Shown here one piece after another: positions 22,434 through 34,294 of a stretch of DNA of 64,000 nt (positions within the stretch are counted from its first letter, which is position 1; each line of letters begins with the position of its first letter). Where the stretch lies: the NCBI RefSeq assembly GCF_910592395.1, contig NC_088310.1, positions 8,937,501 to 9,001,500 of the forward strand, written 5' to 3'. Source of the stretch: Lineus longissimus. Lineage: Eukaryota > Nemertea > Pilidiophora > Heteronemertea > Lineidae. Under the pieces are notes generated by a model. That model ran no database searches. It was not told where the DNA came from and worked only from the letters and a program-made list of their open reading frames with translations. The translations under genes and the position numbers were made by a program.

Positions 22434-24434
22434 CGTACTTTTGCTGTGACTTAATTATGTGTGTAACTATTGTACCTTAACGTTTGTATTAGTGTATTCA
22501 CGCCGAATACATGAGGGCTATAATTAGCATGCGTCTCGATGTATCTTTTTGAAATCTGCTGATTACCCTTTCCAAGTTTCAGTAATCGGCAACGTCACAA
22601 CCATTTCGAATAGTTTACTTATTTTGAATATTCCTTGGATCATATATCTAAATGTGTCAAAATTTGATGCACGCTTTTTAACGAATACCCCTCGGTGCCA
22701 TACTTTTCAAACCTAAGGGTCAACGGATACCGAGGACAAAAATACTTGCTATGTTTGAGGAACAAAATAACCGGCCTCAGTGAGAGACAAGCAAAACACT
22801 GATTCTGAAGTACACACAGTTTTCGAAGGATGGAACGGTGCTCCTCATGACGAAGACGAAAACACTCGCACTCATCCTGGACACTGTGTATAAAGAAACT
22901 TCTCAACAAGACCCGAGCGAACTCTGATCCAACTCGTTCGTTCAATTTGACCTTTAACCTGGCGAACCTACTCCTTCGTATCACGTTGCTCTAACATTCG
23001 TTCCCAGTGATCGGGCGAATGGGTACTACACAATATCGGGTCATTTGTATGTACCTGTAGTGCTGATGCAATGAGCTACATGTACAAAAAGGACTCCCTT
23101 GTCTGGCAAATGAATCTGTCCCTCTGCTGTTACGCCTAAGCTTGGTTATGGACGCAAAAGGAGGCTGCCAGGTGTCGAAGATATTGTTCGCATTGCTTTG
23201 CGTTGGGAGAAACACAGAAGGGTCTTAGACATCTACATACGAAAAGGTCTTAGACACAAGTTTGTCTGACTGCACAATTATCGTGAGGGTACAAGCTGAA
23301 TCGTCCATTTGTCTTCCTAGCTTTCCGTTTCAATAGAATCAATGTTTTGCAAGATGCCGATTATGATCAGATACGTTGTTTACGATGTGGCTTTGCGATT
23401 CCTCGATGAAGTCACCTATATGACGTTGTTGAACCAACCAATCATAAGTAATGATGGCACTCGCTTTGAACCCGTCAACTCAGCACTTCCACCAACACGT
23501 TTCTTGACTTCCATATATTTGCGATCTCAGAATCGGGCGGTACTTATAATACCTGAAGTTGAATCTCCTCTAATGACGTTGGCAATGAGACGCCGTGGTC
23601 TTGCAACAAGTTTACAGCGTGATGCTTTGAAACTTAAGTTCCACCAGTAAATCAATGCTAGCTTTTGTATTTTTTTTAAAGTAACATGAACCAATAGACC
23701 CGGGCAAAGTATTCAACGAAAACCTGACTCCATCATCGATACTACTTCACATGATCGGCGGTATAATTCAATACTGTCGAAACGAACTAGGAGCACAAAA
23801 GCCGCTGCAATGATTTGAAAAGAGATGTGGGAGTTTATCATGTGGCTTTTGGAATGAAGTGCATTGTTGAATCCGGGTATATGCTTTATAGCGTAAGATG
23901 GGCAGAAGCGTGATTCAAGTTTTATATATTTTGAACATGTTAAGTATGAAAGGTTAAGGATGAAGGATGATAGCATTTCGTGACTTCGTTGCTTCTTCTG
24001 TCAAATTTGGTATATCATGACGAAAAGAAATATTAAGGGTATTCATTGATAGTGAAATATACCGACTATTTTTTACAAGCTAACATCGGGATCGTGGCGA
24101 GAACACTTTAGTGTAGGTAATACATTTATCACTTCTTAGGAATGCTTGTCAAACAGAGCGAAGTCTGTTTTGTTGGCGCTTACCGAACTGAATACCTTGC
24201 CTATATCGAAATGTCATTGGCTGCTGGTTGAACAAATAAAACGTTATTGCTTACCGTCGTTTATGTCCTTGCAAAAGGATTGAGCGGAATTACAAATGTT
24301 TGTGAGACTTTTTTACCACCTAACATCGGTCTCGCGGCGACAAAACAATAAGAAATTCATTTATGAGTAGGCTATGAATCATCATTTTTTATGGTGCTTA
24401 CCGATCTGGACACCTTGCCTGTATCCAAATGTCA
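22434..24434. repeat. array-unit spacer upstream of GPCR-5
   Basis: A diverged upstream block with the usual landmarks (TGGAACGGTGCTCCT near 22829, stem-loop near 23059, GTGTCGAAGATATTGTTCGC near 23173). Near 24069-24240 and 24307-24434 is a diverged direct duplication of about 235 bp (both contain taacatcgg and later ccttgcct with aaatgtcat). The second copy is interrupted by the 24444-25170 element. No gene. Confidence 0.55.
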
Positions 24435-24443
24435 TAGGTTTCT
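24435..24443. repeat. 9-bp target-site duplication taggtttct (left)
   Basis: Identical 9-mer at 25171-25179 on the other side of the inverted-end element. Confidence 0.8.
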
Positions 24444-25170
24444 CGGCTGTTATAAAACGCGGATTCCGCGGAAATCCGCGGAAAAATCTAACTTGGCTCC
24501 TGGGTGGCTACCTGAACCGCAGGTGAGAGTTTTTCATATTAGTAGTAGTGTGCATTATTGTGGGCATGAAGTACTCCTGGTGACAAGGTCTTTGGGAATC
24601 CCCGTTATATGGTGCGCTGTATGCGCCGTAAATCACAAGCACCTTGTAGTTTGAAATAAACTTATACTCTAGACGGGCCGCGAAGTAAGTTTTTGTGATT
24701 GCTTAAAATAGACTCCGATGTGCAGTCGCATATGGTTGGTTAGGTTCGAGCTGCAAGGAGATTGTCCTAAAACATTTTCGTAGACCAGAATTCAGTTCGT
24801 CATCGAGACTTATATTTGAAGGAGGCATATACCATAACGTACATCAATCCGGGCATCAATCACACTTGAAAGCAGCCTCGTAATGTGTTCCGTTAGGGAA
24901 GGAACCACGGTGGTGTCGAAGATAACATGCAAAGTTTATCAACACCAAGAAAAAAAGAGGGAAGAGTCGATCGGAATGGCATGAATGGCGCTCCAGAGGA
25001 TTAAAATCTGACCGATGAAATGTGCAGATAACTGGTAGTTCTTGCCTCCGATTTATGATTTATGTTGTTATTTGTATAATATAATTATCATTAAATATCA
25101 TGCGCGTATTTACTGGCGGCTTTGTGATTTTTCCGAGGATTTCCGCGGAGTCCGCGGTTTATAACAGCCG
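24444..25170. mobile_element. 727-bp non-autonomous Mutator-like element
   Basis: Starts CGGCTGTTATAAAACGCGGA and ends, inverted, with CGGCTGTTATAAACCGCGGA. Inverted termini of about 45 bp contain repeated CCGCGGA motifs. A perfect 9-bp duplication (taggtttct) flanks it. Nine-base duplications with long inverted ends suit Mutator-like elements; Merlin-type (8-9 bp) is an alternative. No transposase frame of significant length inside. Confidence 0.8.
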
Positions 25171-25179
25171 TAGGTTTCT
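25171..25179. repeat. 9-bp target-site duplication taggtttct (right)
   Basis: Partner of 24435-24443. Removing the element and one copy restores the diverged direct duplication seen near 24220 (cattggctgctggttgaac-like). Confidence 0.8.
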
Positions 25180-26011
25180 GGTTCAGCAAAGCTCTCAGTC
25201 ATTTTCGTGGGTAGGTCCGCGCGCCTACTAATTTATAAGTATCCATTAGAGGATTTCGACATCATACAGGCTGATGCCCTCATTTTCTTATCCGTTGAAG
25301 TCATATTCAGATGCGAAGAAGATTATGAACTTTTCTCGGGAGATGACACAATCGGGCAGCTGGCTATGATCATTTTCAAAAGTGCTTTACAAGTCAATGC
25401 ACTCTTCTGGTAACTTGTATCATAACTTTTTTGAGAAAACAACCAATATTTACACGGGCAGAAGAAGTACACGTACACTCGTACACTTTCCGAATGCTAA
25501 AAAAATTCGCCAACGCATACGTTCGTGGACAGAGGCGTTCACGTAGGGTGCAAAAACACAGTAGCGTCAGTGGATCTGGTTAACGTGCAACTATTTCTGT
25601 GGGAATTCTTTTATCAGGAGACGTGATCACCGAATTTGTCAACCAAGCAGACTGGCAACTATTTCAAACGAACATTCGGCCATATCTCTTCTTGTTTCGC
25701 TTGTTTGGTAACTCGTGGATATCCGTCTACATCAGCCATTCAAAATATTGGTGCATAGAAGTACATGTAAATATTTTCTTATAAGATAAGACACCTAGAT
25801 TTGCGGTAACTGCTGTGTAAATTTCTACTACATATAAGCACCCATCAGAGGATTTCGACATTTGCAGGCTGATGCCCTCATTTTGTATACGTTAAATTTG
25901 TTTATATCATAACACACAACCTTATCATATTATTGACATTAAATTATAACAATTAGGAAAAGCCTACTTCAACGTGTCTATTTATGTTGGCAATTCTTCA
26001 TTTAGTGATAT
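25180..26011. repeat. array-unit spacer downstream of GPCR-6
   Basis: The 3'-flank type of the B genes, matching 9130-9892, with landmarks gacgtgatcaccgaatttgt near 25620 and gcacccatcagaggatttcg near 25838. No gene. Confidence 0.6.
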
Positions 26012-27034
26012 CTAACTCGCCATGTTTGCAATGTTCCCGCGTTCTTCATCATCTGATTTGCGTCCGCAGAATAAACTTTTGACGTCATCCCTAAAGTACT
26101 TCAATGTACATAAGTAGATGATGAAATTTACTGCATAATTAAAAACGATGAAGTTAGAGATGGCGATGGACAATTCGCGGAGGTATAAGGGGGCACCTCT
26201 GGTCAAATCAATCCAGTAAAATATAACGAACGGGGCCATTGAAAGGATATATATCAAAGAGACAATGAGCAGATTTTTCACCAGTTTTCTCTGCAGTATT
26301 TCAGTCTTAGAGTCTTTAGTAAAGTGCTCAATATTGCTTGTTCGAAAAAATCCAACAACAATCAGGGTGTTAATGATGAAGACGATACAGACTGGAGCAA
26401 CCATATTGGTGTTTAGTAGCCACACACCAAAAGACTCAAATATCCAGGTTGGGAGAATGCCCTGCTCTTTTGAACAATACCGCCTAGTAACGCCTTGGAT
26501 TTGTACCGTGGATGACACATAAGTCAAAAACGCTGGACAGTAGAACGTTAACGAGATTAATAGAAGGACAACGAGAATGATATTCCGCCGTCGACTGGTG
26601 AAGAGGCTTGCCACCTTTAGAGGATACCAAACCGCTACACAGCGTTCTATACTGTAAGCGATGATGATGTACGCCGACATAAACACAAAACAATTCCAAA
26701 CAAAGATTCGGAGTTGACAACCAATATCTGTGGCGCCAGACGGGATGTTAATTTCTCCGTTTGTGACGTAAAATAAACCATTATGAAGCCAGGTCTGAAA
26801 ACTCATCACCAGGTTCCCGGTATCTGACACAGCCAACGACACTAGGTACACGCTTGCAGCCGTGTTCCTCCTTCTTTGCCTAACGAAAATAATAACGGAG
26901 AACATGTTGCCGACGAACCCAAAGATTATGACCACCAACATTAAGTAAGCCCCAAAAAACTTGTTGAGGAGTCCCAGAAACGATGGTGCGCTCGCCGACC
27001 CATCAACTTCGGTCGAGGTTGGAAAAAGGTTCAT
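26012..27034 (-). CDS. GPCR-6: rhodopsin-like GPCR, subfamily B, intact
   Basis: 340 aa, seven membrane segments at the family positions, D71, C106, ERC at 130-132, P in TM5 and TM6, and NFIIY. B-type signatures: N-terminus MNLFPTSTEVDGSASAPSF, loop 2 RRYCSKEQGILPTW, intracellular loop 3 FFRTSNIEHFTKDSK, loop 3 WIDLTRGAPLYL and the C-terminal tail GNIANMAS, which is six residues longer than in A types. Closest to GPCR-10 (shared LIVSLIYILSMAP and ELSIAISN), suggesting a recent duplication of the whole unit. A TATA box lies 49 bp upstream. Confidence 0.93.
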   Translation of the reverse strand: MNLFPTSTEVDGSASAPSFLGLLNKFFGAYLMLVVIIFGFVGNMFSVIIFVRQRRRNTAASVYLVSLAVSDTGNLVMSFQTWLHNGLFYVTNGEINIPSGATDIGCQLRIFVWNCFVFMSAYIIIAYSIERCVAVWYPLKVASLFTSRRRNIILVVLLLISLTFYCPAFLTYVSSTVQIQGVTRRYCSKEQGILPTWIFESFGVWLLNTNMVAPVCIVFIINTLIVVGFFRTSNIEHFTKDSKTEILQRKLVKNLLIVSLIYILSMAPFVIFYWIDLTRGAPLYLRELSIAISNFIVFNYAVNFIIYLCTLKYFRDDVKSLFCGRKSDDEERGNIANMAS

Positions 27035-27082
27035 CGTACTTTTGCTGCTGTAACTAAATTATTTGCGAAGTTTTGGACCAAG

Positions 27083-27088
27083 TTTATA
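27083..27088 (-). promoter_or_regulatory. TATA box of GPCR-6
   Basis: TATAAA on the minus strand, 49 bp upstream of the ATG. Confidence 0.5.
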
Positions 27089-29609
27089 TTTATCTTTAGG
27101 CTTTTGATACATGAGAACTATGTCTATGTAATACGAGTCCCAAAAGTATTTTTCTGATATCAGATCACTTCCCTTTGCAAGTTTCAATTTTCTCCAACGT
27201 ACCTACCTGCCCAATTATTTACTTGTTCTTAATCTGTCGTAAAACTCAAGGCTCTAATACTTGAATTGGTAAAAACGTGATATGCGCTTTTTAACAAATA
27301 CTCTTGTGTGTTATACTTTAAAAACCTAAAGGTCGACAGATGCCAAGGACAACAAGACTTCCTCCTCTTGACGAACAAAATAATCGGCCTCAGTGAGATA
27401 CAAGGAAAAGATAGATTCTGAAGTACATACAGTTTTCAAAGGATAGAACGGTGCTCCTCATGACGGAGACGAAAACACACGCGCTCATCTTGGACACTGC
27501 ATATAAAGAACCCTCTCAACACGGCCCGAGCGAACTCTGATCCAATACGTTCTTTCAATTTGAACTTTAACTGGGCGAGCCTACTCCATATTATCACCTT
27601 GCTCTAACATTCGTTTCCAGTGATCGGGCGAATGGGTACTGCCTTATATTGGGTCATCTGTATGTACCTGTAGTGCTGATGCAATAAACTACATGCACAA
27701 CTAGGACTCACCTGTCAGGCAAATGGATGTGTCTCTCTGGTGTTACGCCTGAGCTTGGTTATGGAAGCGAAAGGTGGCTGCCAGGTGTCGAAGATGTTGT
27801 TCGCATTGCTTTACGTTGGGAGAAACAGAGAAGGGTCTTAGGCGTCCACATACGAAAAGGTCTTAGACACAAATTTGCCTGACTGCACAATTATCGTGAC
27901 GGTAGAAGCTGAATCGTCCGTTTGTCTTCCTAGCTTTCCGTTTCTTTAGAATCAGTGTCTGGCAAAGTGCCGATTAAGATGGAATACGTTGTTTACAATG
28001 TGGCTTTGGGATTCCTCGATGCAGTCCCCTATATGACGTGAGTGTACCAACCACTCATAAGTCATGAAGCCACTCGTTTTAGACCCGTCTACTCAACACC
28101 TCCACCAACGCGTTTCTTGACTTCCATATTTTATATTTTTGATGAGTCGCAAAATCGGGTAGTATTTGTAATTCTCTCACTCGAATCTCCTGAAATGAAA
28201 TGGGCAATGAGACGCCGTGGTCTTTCAACAAGTTGCGACACAATGCTTTGAAAATCAAGTTTCAATTGTAAACCAATGCTAGCGTTTGTCTTTTTCTTTA
28301 TTAAGTTGCATGAACCAATATAATAAAGACTCAGTGAAAACCTAACTTCCATGATCGATATTACTTCGCGTTATCGGCGGTGTAATTCGAAACTATCGAA
28401 ACGACCCGGGAACACAAAATCTGCTGCTATGATATGAAAAGTGTGGGATTTCATCGTCTAGCCGTTGGAATGAAGTGCATAATTTAATTCGTGTATACGT
28501 TTTATTGTGTAAGATGGGCAGATGTGCGATTCAAATTCTATACATTTTGAAAATGTTAAGAATAAAAGGTTAAGGAAAAGGATGATACCATTGCGAGACT
28601 TCGTTGGTTCTTCTGTCAAAATGGGTATATGATGACAGAAAGAAATATCAAGGGTATTTCAATGATAAAATACACCGACCTGGCGTTACCGTCCGACATG
28701 ACAAGAAGCAGAATGCACCCATGCGTTTTCTGCGTATGCACACGAGCCAACTAAATAATCTATTCCATGATGCAAGCAATTGGACGCCATTTACAATGAT
28801 AAATGTAGATATTGCTAATAGGTTATATAATTACGTAATCAGTAAAAATTCATTAAAATATATGGTAAAGTCGATACATATCTGATTGAAACGTTTTAAA
28901 AAAATACTATTTCTGTCTTTGATCGAGTAGACGCATAAAGTACAAAACCTGCGCTTATCGAATCCATGAGACTTTACGGAAGGCTTAATGTTCAACCATT
29001 GCTTCTAATTTTTGAAAAGTCGCTTAAGAATATCGATATTCGTCGGGTTCACTCCAACATTAGAATGGTTTGGTATCGATGATGGAAACCCCACCCTCCT
29101 GTGAACTGAGGTTCTCCTGTGGGCGCCTGTCACCCGTATGGGTTTGCATGCATAACAAGCTGGCTCCGTCTCTTTGCACCTGTTGTACTCAGAGCATGGC
29201 GCCGTCATCATCTTGTTATGCATGCGAACTTATTACTGTCTTCGTATTTCCTTCGGTGGTGTAGAGGCTATAGTAGACGTATTACAATCTGCAATTGAGA
29301 AGCGAAGGAGATTATGAAATCTTCTCAGAAGATGACACATTGGGGCCTCTGGCTATGATCATTTTCAAAAGTGCTCTACAAGTCAATGCACTCTTCTGGT
29401 AACTTGTATTTTAACTTTTTTGAGAGAACTGCCAATCTTTACACAGGCAGAAGAAGTAAACGTACACTCATACACTTTCCAAATGCTAAAAAACTACGCC
29501 AACGCATACGTTCGTGGACAGAGGCGTTCACGTAGGCGTTTCGCGGTGGGGTGAAAAAACATAGGAGCGTCAGTGGATCTGGTTAACGTGCAACTATTTT
29601 TGTGGGAAT
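27089..29609. repeat. array-unit spacer, GPCR-6 upstream to GPCR-7 downstream flank
   Basis: The most complete long spacer of the B type. The part from 27988 onward is repeated almost base for base at 62172-64000. Recurrent short frames (28042-28251 plus, 28604-28885 plus, 29005-29223 minus) are preserved only because the DNA is duplicated; they carry no motif. Interrupted at 29610 by a DIRS-related element. Confidence 0.65.
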
Positions 29610-30160
29610 GCATATCATGAGGGAGTCATCCATCATAATAGACTTTATGCTGGGATACACCGGTTTGACCTGCGCTGAACTGCCAACCTCAATATTTGAG
29701 GACATCGTTTATATTCTCATCACTCTTCGATGTATGCAAGTTAGTTCTTTGTCTTAGGGAGACATCACGCGATTGTCTCCCCACTCGCCTAAAGATTCTG
29801 AAGCGAAAGCAATTCTACAACTTGGACTTTTTACCGTCCTCCTCCCAATCCACCGTCCTTATTGTTAATGTACATTGTATATCCATTTATGATGGTAAGG
29901 TTTAGAGAGGTTGGCGGTACCCTCTCAACCGTTTCAGCAAATTGTCTATTTTATTTGATTTATGGTCACGTGACCCTAAATTCAATCTCTTGGGTCACGT
30001 GACGCATTTACCTTTTACCCTTTCTAGGGTTTTGCAGAAAATGCTCTCTCTATGTAGCCCGTTTGGCAAATAAATATGTATCTCAAATCTTGGCCTAATC
30101 GGTCCATAATCAATCTATACACTGTGTTGTGTTAGTCATTCTAGGTGTGTCTAGGGGATA
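29610..30160 (+). mobile_element. 551-bp non-autonomous DIRS-related element
   Basis: An insertion relative to sister units, which read gtgggaattcttttattagg without a break (near 9467). Its right half matches the 3' non-coding end of the DIRS element at 61900-62147: gcggtaccctctcaaccgtt, caaattgtctatttta, tcttggcctaatcgg and ccataatcaatctata followed by tgttgtgttagtcattct. It has no coding frame. A possible aat is duplicated at the junctions. The left half (gcatatcatgagggagtc onward) has no counterpart in the visible part of the larger element and may represent its missing 5' end. Confidence 0.7.
29965..30003 (+). other. hairpin in DIRS-related 3' end
   Basis: GTCACGTGACCC and GGGTCACGTGAC form a perfect 12-bp stem with a 15-nt loop. 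The homologous stem at 61948-61997 has a G-C pair replaced by A-T at its sixth position, so pairing is kept despite change. Confidence 0.65.
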
Positions 30161-30554
30161 AATTCCTTTATTAGGAGACGTGATCACCGACTTTGTCAAC
30201 CAAGCAAACACTAGTGGCAACTCTTTCAAACGAACACTCGGCCATATTTCTTCTTGTTACGCTTGTTTGGTAACTCGTGGATATCCATCTACATTAGTCA
30301 TTCAAAATATTGGTGCACACCAGTACATGTACACGAAAGTATTTTCTTATAAGGTAAAACACCTAGATTTGCGGTAATTCCTTGTAACTTTTTGCTATAC
30401 ATGAGCATCCATCAGAGGATATCGACAAATGCAGGCTGGTGCCCTCATTTTTTTACGTTAAAGTTAATATCACAATACATAATATAGTCATATCATTGTT
30501 GGTTCTCAAATTGGTATTTTGTTTTGACATTTATTTATCAAAATGAGGAAAAGC
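30161..30554. repeat. array-unit downstream flank of GPCR-7
   Basis: Resumption of the unit after the DIRS-related insert (ttattaggagacgtgatcac), matching 9473-9892 closely. No gene. Confidence 0.6.
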
Positions 30555-31625
30555 TCACTTCAACGCGTCTATTAATGTTGGCAATTCTTCATTTAGGAAT
30601 ATCTCACTCGCCATGTTTGCAATGTTCCCGCGTTCTTCATCTGATTTCCGTCCGCAGAATAAACTTTTGACGTCATCCCTAAAGTACTTCAATGTACATA
30701 AGTAGATGATGAAATTTACTGCATAATTAAAAAAAATGAAGTTAGAGATTGCGATGGACCATTCGCGGAGGTATATGGGGGCACCTATGGTCAAATCAAT
30801 CCAGTAGAATATAACAAACGGGGCCATTGAAAGGAAATATATCAAAGAAACGAAGAGCAGATTTTTCACCAGTTTTCTTTGTAGTATTTCAGTCTTGGAG
30901 TCTTTAGCAAGGTGCTTAATATTGCTTGTTTGAAAAAATCGAGCAACAATCAGGGTGTTAATGATGACGACGATGCAGACAGGAGCAACCATATTAGCGT
31001 TTAGTATCCAGACACCAAAAGACTCAAATATCCAGGTTGGGAGAATGCCCTGCTCTCTTGAACATAACCGCCTGGTAACGCCTTGGATTTGTACCGTGGA
31101 TGACACATAAGTCAAAAACGCTGGACAGTAGAACGTAAAAGATATTAAGAGAAGGACACCGAGAATTATATTCCGCCGTCGACCGGTGAAGAGGCTTGCC
31201 ACCTTAAGAGGATACCAAACCGCTACACAGCGTTCTATACTGTAAGCGGTGCTGATGATGTACGCCGACATAAACACAAAACAATTCCAAACAAAGATTC
31301 GGAGTTGACAACCAATATCTGTGGCGCCAGACGGGATGTTAATTTCTCCGTTTGAGACGTAAAATAAACCATTATGAAGCCAGGTCTGAAAACTCATCAC
31401 CAGGTTCCCGGTATCTGACAGCGCCAACGACACTAGGTACACGCTTGCTGCCGTGTTCCTCCTTCTTTGCCTAACGAAAATAATAACGGAGAACATGTTG
31501 CCGACGAACCCAAAGATTATGACCACCAACATTAAGTAAGCCCCAAAAAACATGTTGAGGAGTCCCAGAAACGATGGTGCGCTCGCCGACCCCTCAACTT
31601 CGGTCGAGGTTAGAAAAAGGTTCAT
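30555..31625 (-). CDS. GPCR-7: rhodopsin-like GPCR, subfamily B, stop-loss extension
   Basis: 356 aa, with all family landmarks present. Two oddities. A 3-bp insertion in TM3 gives AYIISTAYSIERC, one residue more than AYIIIAYSIERC in the sisters and only six residues before the ERC motif, so helix phasing near the G-protein contact may be disturbed. The usual stop after GNIANMAS has mutated (TAG to GAG), adding 16 residues (EIFLNEEL and onward) read from the 3' flank. Intracellular loop 3 is FFQTSNIKHLAKDSK, as in GPCR-2 and GPCR-8. Possibly functional, possibly on the way to decay. Confidence 0.85.
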   Translation of the reverse strand: MNLFLTSTEVEGSASAPSFLGLLNMFFGAYLMLVVIIFGFVGNMFSVIIFVRQRRRNTAASVYLVSLALSDTGNLVMSFQTWLHNGLFYVSNGEINIPSGATDIGCQLRIFVWNCFVFMSAYIISTAYSIERCVAVWYPLKVASLFTGRRRNIILGVLLLISFTFYCPAFLTYVSSTVQIQGVTRRLCSREQGILPTWIFESFGVWILNANMVAPVCIVVIINTLIVARFFQTSNIKHLAKDSKTEILQRKLVKNLLFVSLIYFLSMAPFVIFYWIDLTIGAPIYLREWSIAISNFIFFNYAVNFIIYLCTLKYFRDDVKSLFCGRKSDEERGNIANMASEIFLNEELPTLIDALK

Positions 31626-31675
31626 CGTATACTCTTGCTGCTGTAACTAAATTGTTTGCGAAGTTTTGGACCAGG

Positions 31676-31681
31676 TTTATA
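31676..31681 (-). promoter_or_regulatory. TATA box of GPCR-7
   Basis: TATAAA on the minus strand, 51 bp upstream of the ATG; the leader is 2 bp longer than usual. Confidence 0.5.
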
Positions 31682-34294
31682 TTTATCTCTAGGCTTTTGA
31701 CATATGAAAACCATGTCTATGTAACACGAGTCCCAAAAGTATTTTACTGATATCAGATCACTATATCCTTTACGAGTTTAAATTTTCTCCATTGTACCTA
31801 CCTGCCCAATTATTTACTTGTTCTTAATCTGTCGTAAAACTCAAGGCTCTAATACTTGAATTGGTCAAAGCGTGATATGCACTTTTTAACAAATACTCTT
31901 GTGTGTTATACTTTAAAAACCTAAAGGTCGACGGATGCCGAGGACAACAAGACTTCCTCCTCTTGACGAACAAAATATCCGGCCTCAGTGAGAAACAAAG
32001 AAAACACAGATTCTGAAGTACACACAGTTTTCAAAGGATAGAACGGTGCTCCTCATAACGGAGACGAAAACATACGCACTCATCTTGGACACTGTATAAA
32101 GAACCCTCTCAACACGGCCCGAGCGAACTCTGATCCAATACGTTCTTTCAATTTGACCTTTAAATTGGTGAGCCTACTCCATATTATCACCTTGCTCTAA
32201 CATTCCTTCCCAGTGATCCGGCGAATGGGTACTGCACAATATGGGGTCATCTGTATGTACCTGTAGTGCTGATGCAATGAACTACATGCACAACAAGGAC
32301 TCCATTGTCAGGGAAATAGATTTGTTCCTCTGGTGTTGCGCCTGAGCTTGGTTATGTACGCGAAAGGTGGCTGCCAGGTGTCGAAGATGTTGTTCGCATT
32401 GCTTTACGTTGAAAGAAACACAGAAGGGTCTTAGGCGTCCACATCCGAAAAGGTCTTAGACACAAGTCTGCCTGACTGCACAATTATCGTGACGGTAGAA
32501 GCTGAATCGTCCGTTTGTCTTCCTAGCTTTCCGTTTCTTTAGATTCAGTGTTTGGCAAGTTGCCGATTATGATGGTGTTCGTTGTTTACAATGTGGCTTT
32601 GGGATTCCTCAATGCAGTCCCCTATATGACGTGAGTGTACCAACCACTCATAAGTCATGAAGGCACTCTTTTTAGACCCGTCAACTCAACACCTCCACCA
32701 ACGCGTTTCTTGACTTCCATATTTTTTATATTTTTGATGAGTCGCAAAGTTGGGCAGTATTTGTAATTCTCTCACTCGAACCTCCTGAAATGAAATGGGC
32801 AATGAGACGCCGTGGTCTTTCAACACGCTGCTTTGCGATGCAATGCTTCGAAAATCAAGTTTCAATTGTAAACCAATGCTATATTTTGTCTTTTTCTTTA
32901 TTAAGTTGCATGAACCAATAGAACCAGAATAAAGACTCAGTGAAAGCCTAACTTCCATGATCGATATTACCTCGCGTGATCGGCGGTGTAATTCGAAACT
33001 ATCGAAACGACCCGGGAACACAAAATCTGCTGCTATGATATGAAAAGTGTGGGATTATATCGTCTAGCTGTTGGAATGAAGTGCATAGTTTAATTCGTGT
33101 ATGTGTTATATTGTGCAAGATGGGCAGATGTAAGATTCAAATTTTGTACATTTTAAAAATGTTAAGAATAAAAGGTTAAGGAAAAGGATGATACCATTGC
33201 GAGACTTCGTTGGTTCTTCTGTCAAAATGGGTATATGATGACAGAAAGAAATATTAAGGGTATTTCAATGATAAAATACACCGACCTGGCGTTACCGTCC
33301 GACATGACAAAAAGCAGAATGCACCCATGCGTTTTCTGCGTATGCACACGAGCCAACTAAATAATCTGTTCCATGATGCAAGCAAATGGACGCCATTTAC
33401 AATGATAAATGTAAATATTTCTGATAGGTTAAATAATTACGTAATCAGTACAAATCCATTGAAATATATGGTAAAGTCGATACATATCTGATCGCAACGT
33501 TTTAAAAAAATACTATTTCTGTCTTTGATCGAGTAGACGCATAAAGTACAAAACCTGCGCTTATCGAATCCATGAGACTTTACGGAAGGCTTTAATATTC
33601 AATTATTGCTTCTAATTTTTGAAAAGTCGCTTAAGAATATCGATATTCGTCGGGTTCACTCCATCATATATTTAATGTAACATTAGAATGGTTTGGTATC
33701 GATGATAGAAACCCCACCCTCTTGTGAACTGAGGTTCTCCTGTGGGCGCCTGTCAACCGTATGGGTTTGCATGCACAACAAGCTGGCTCCGTCTCTTTGC
33801 ACCTGTTGTACTCAGAGCATGGCGCCGTTATCATCTTATTATGCATGCAAACTTATCCCTGTCTTCTTAGGAGACGTGATCACCGAATTTGTCAACCAAG
33901 TAGACTGGCAACTATTTCAAACGAACACTCGGCCATATTTCTTCTTGTTACGGTTGTTTGGTAACTCGTGGATATCCATCTACATTAGTCATTCAAAATA
34001 TTGGTGCACACCAGTACATGTACATGAAAGTATTTTCTTAGAAGGTAAAACACCTAGATTTGCGGTAATTTCCTTGTAAATTTTTGCTATACATGAGCAT
34101 CCATCAGAGGATATCGACATATGCAGGCTGATGCCCTCATTTTTATACGTTAAAGTTTATATCATACTACTTAATATAGTCATATCATTGTTGGATCTCA
34201 AGTTGGTATTTTGTTTTGACATTAATTTATCAAAATGAGGAAAAGCCTACTTCGACGCGTCTATTAATGTTCGCAATTCTTTATTTAGTAATAT
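31682..34294. repeat. array-unit spacer between GPCR-7 and GPCR-8
   Basis: Uninterrupted long B-type spacer with the standard landmarks. Relative to other units, a segment of roughly 0.5 kb is missing after cttatccctgtcttcttagg near 33870, joining two parts of the flank; the same deletion junction occurs near 46965, so these two units share a common ancestor. No gene. Confidence 0.6.

Noticed and set aside
28042-28885. Short spacer frames repeated at 45761, 46323, 62226 and 62788
   Set aside because: Frame and ends change between copies and there are no domains; explained by duplication of spacer DNA.
29005-29223. Cys-rich 72-codon frame repeated at 8871, 46723 and 63189
   Set aside because: Looks like a small secreted peptide at first glance but has no signal peptide, and a near-complete frame exists on the opposite strand too; duplicated non-coding DNA is simpler.
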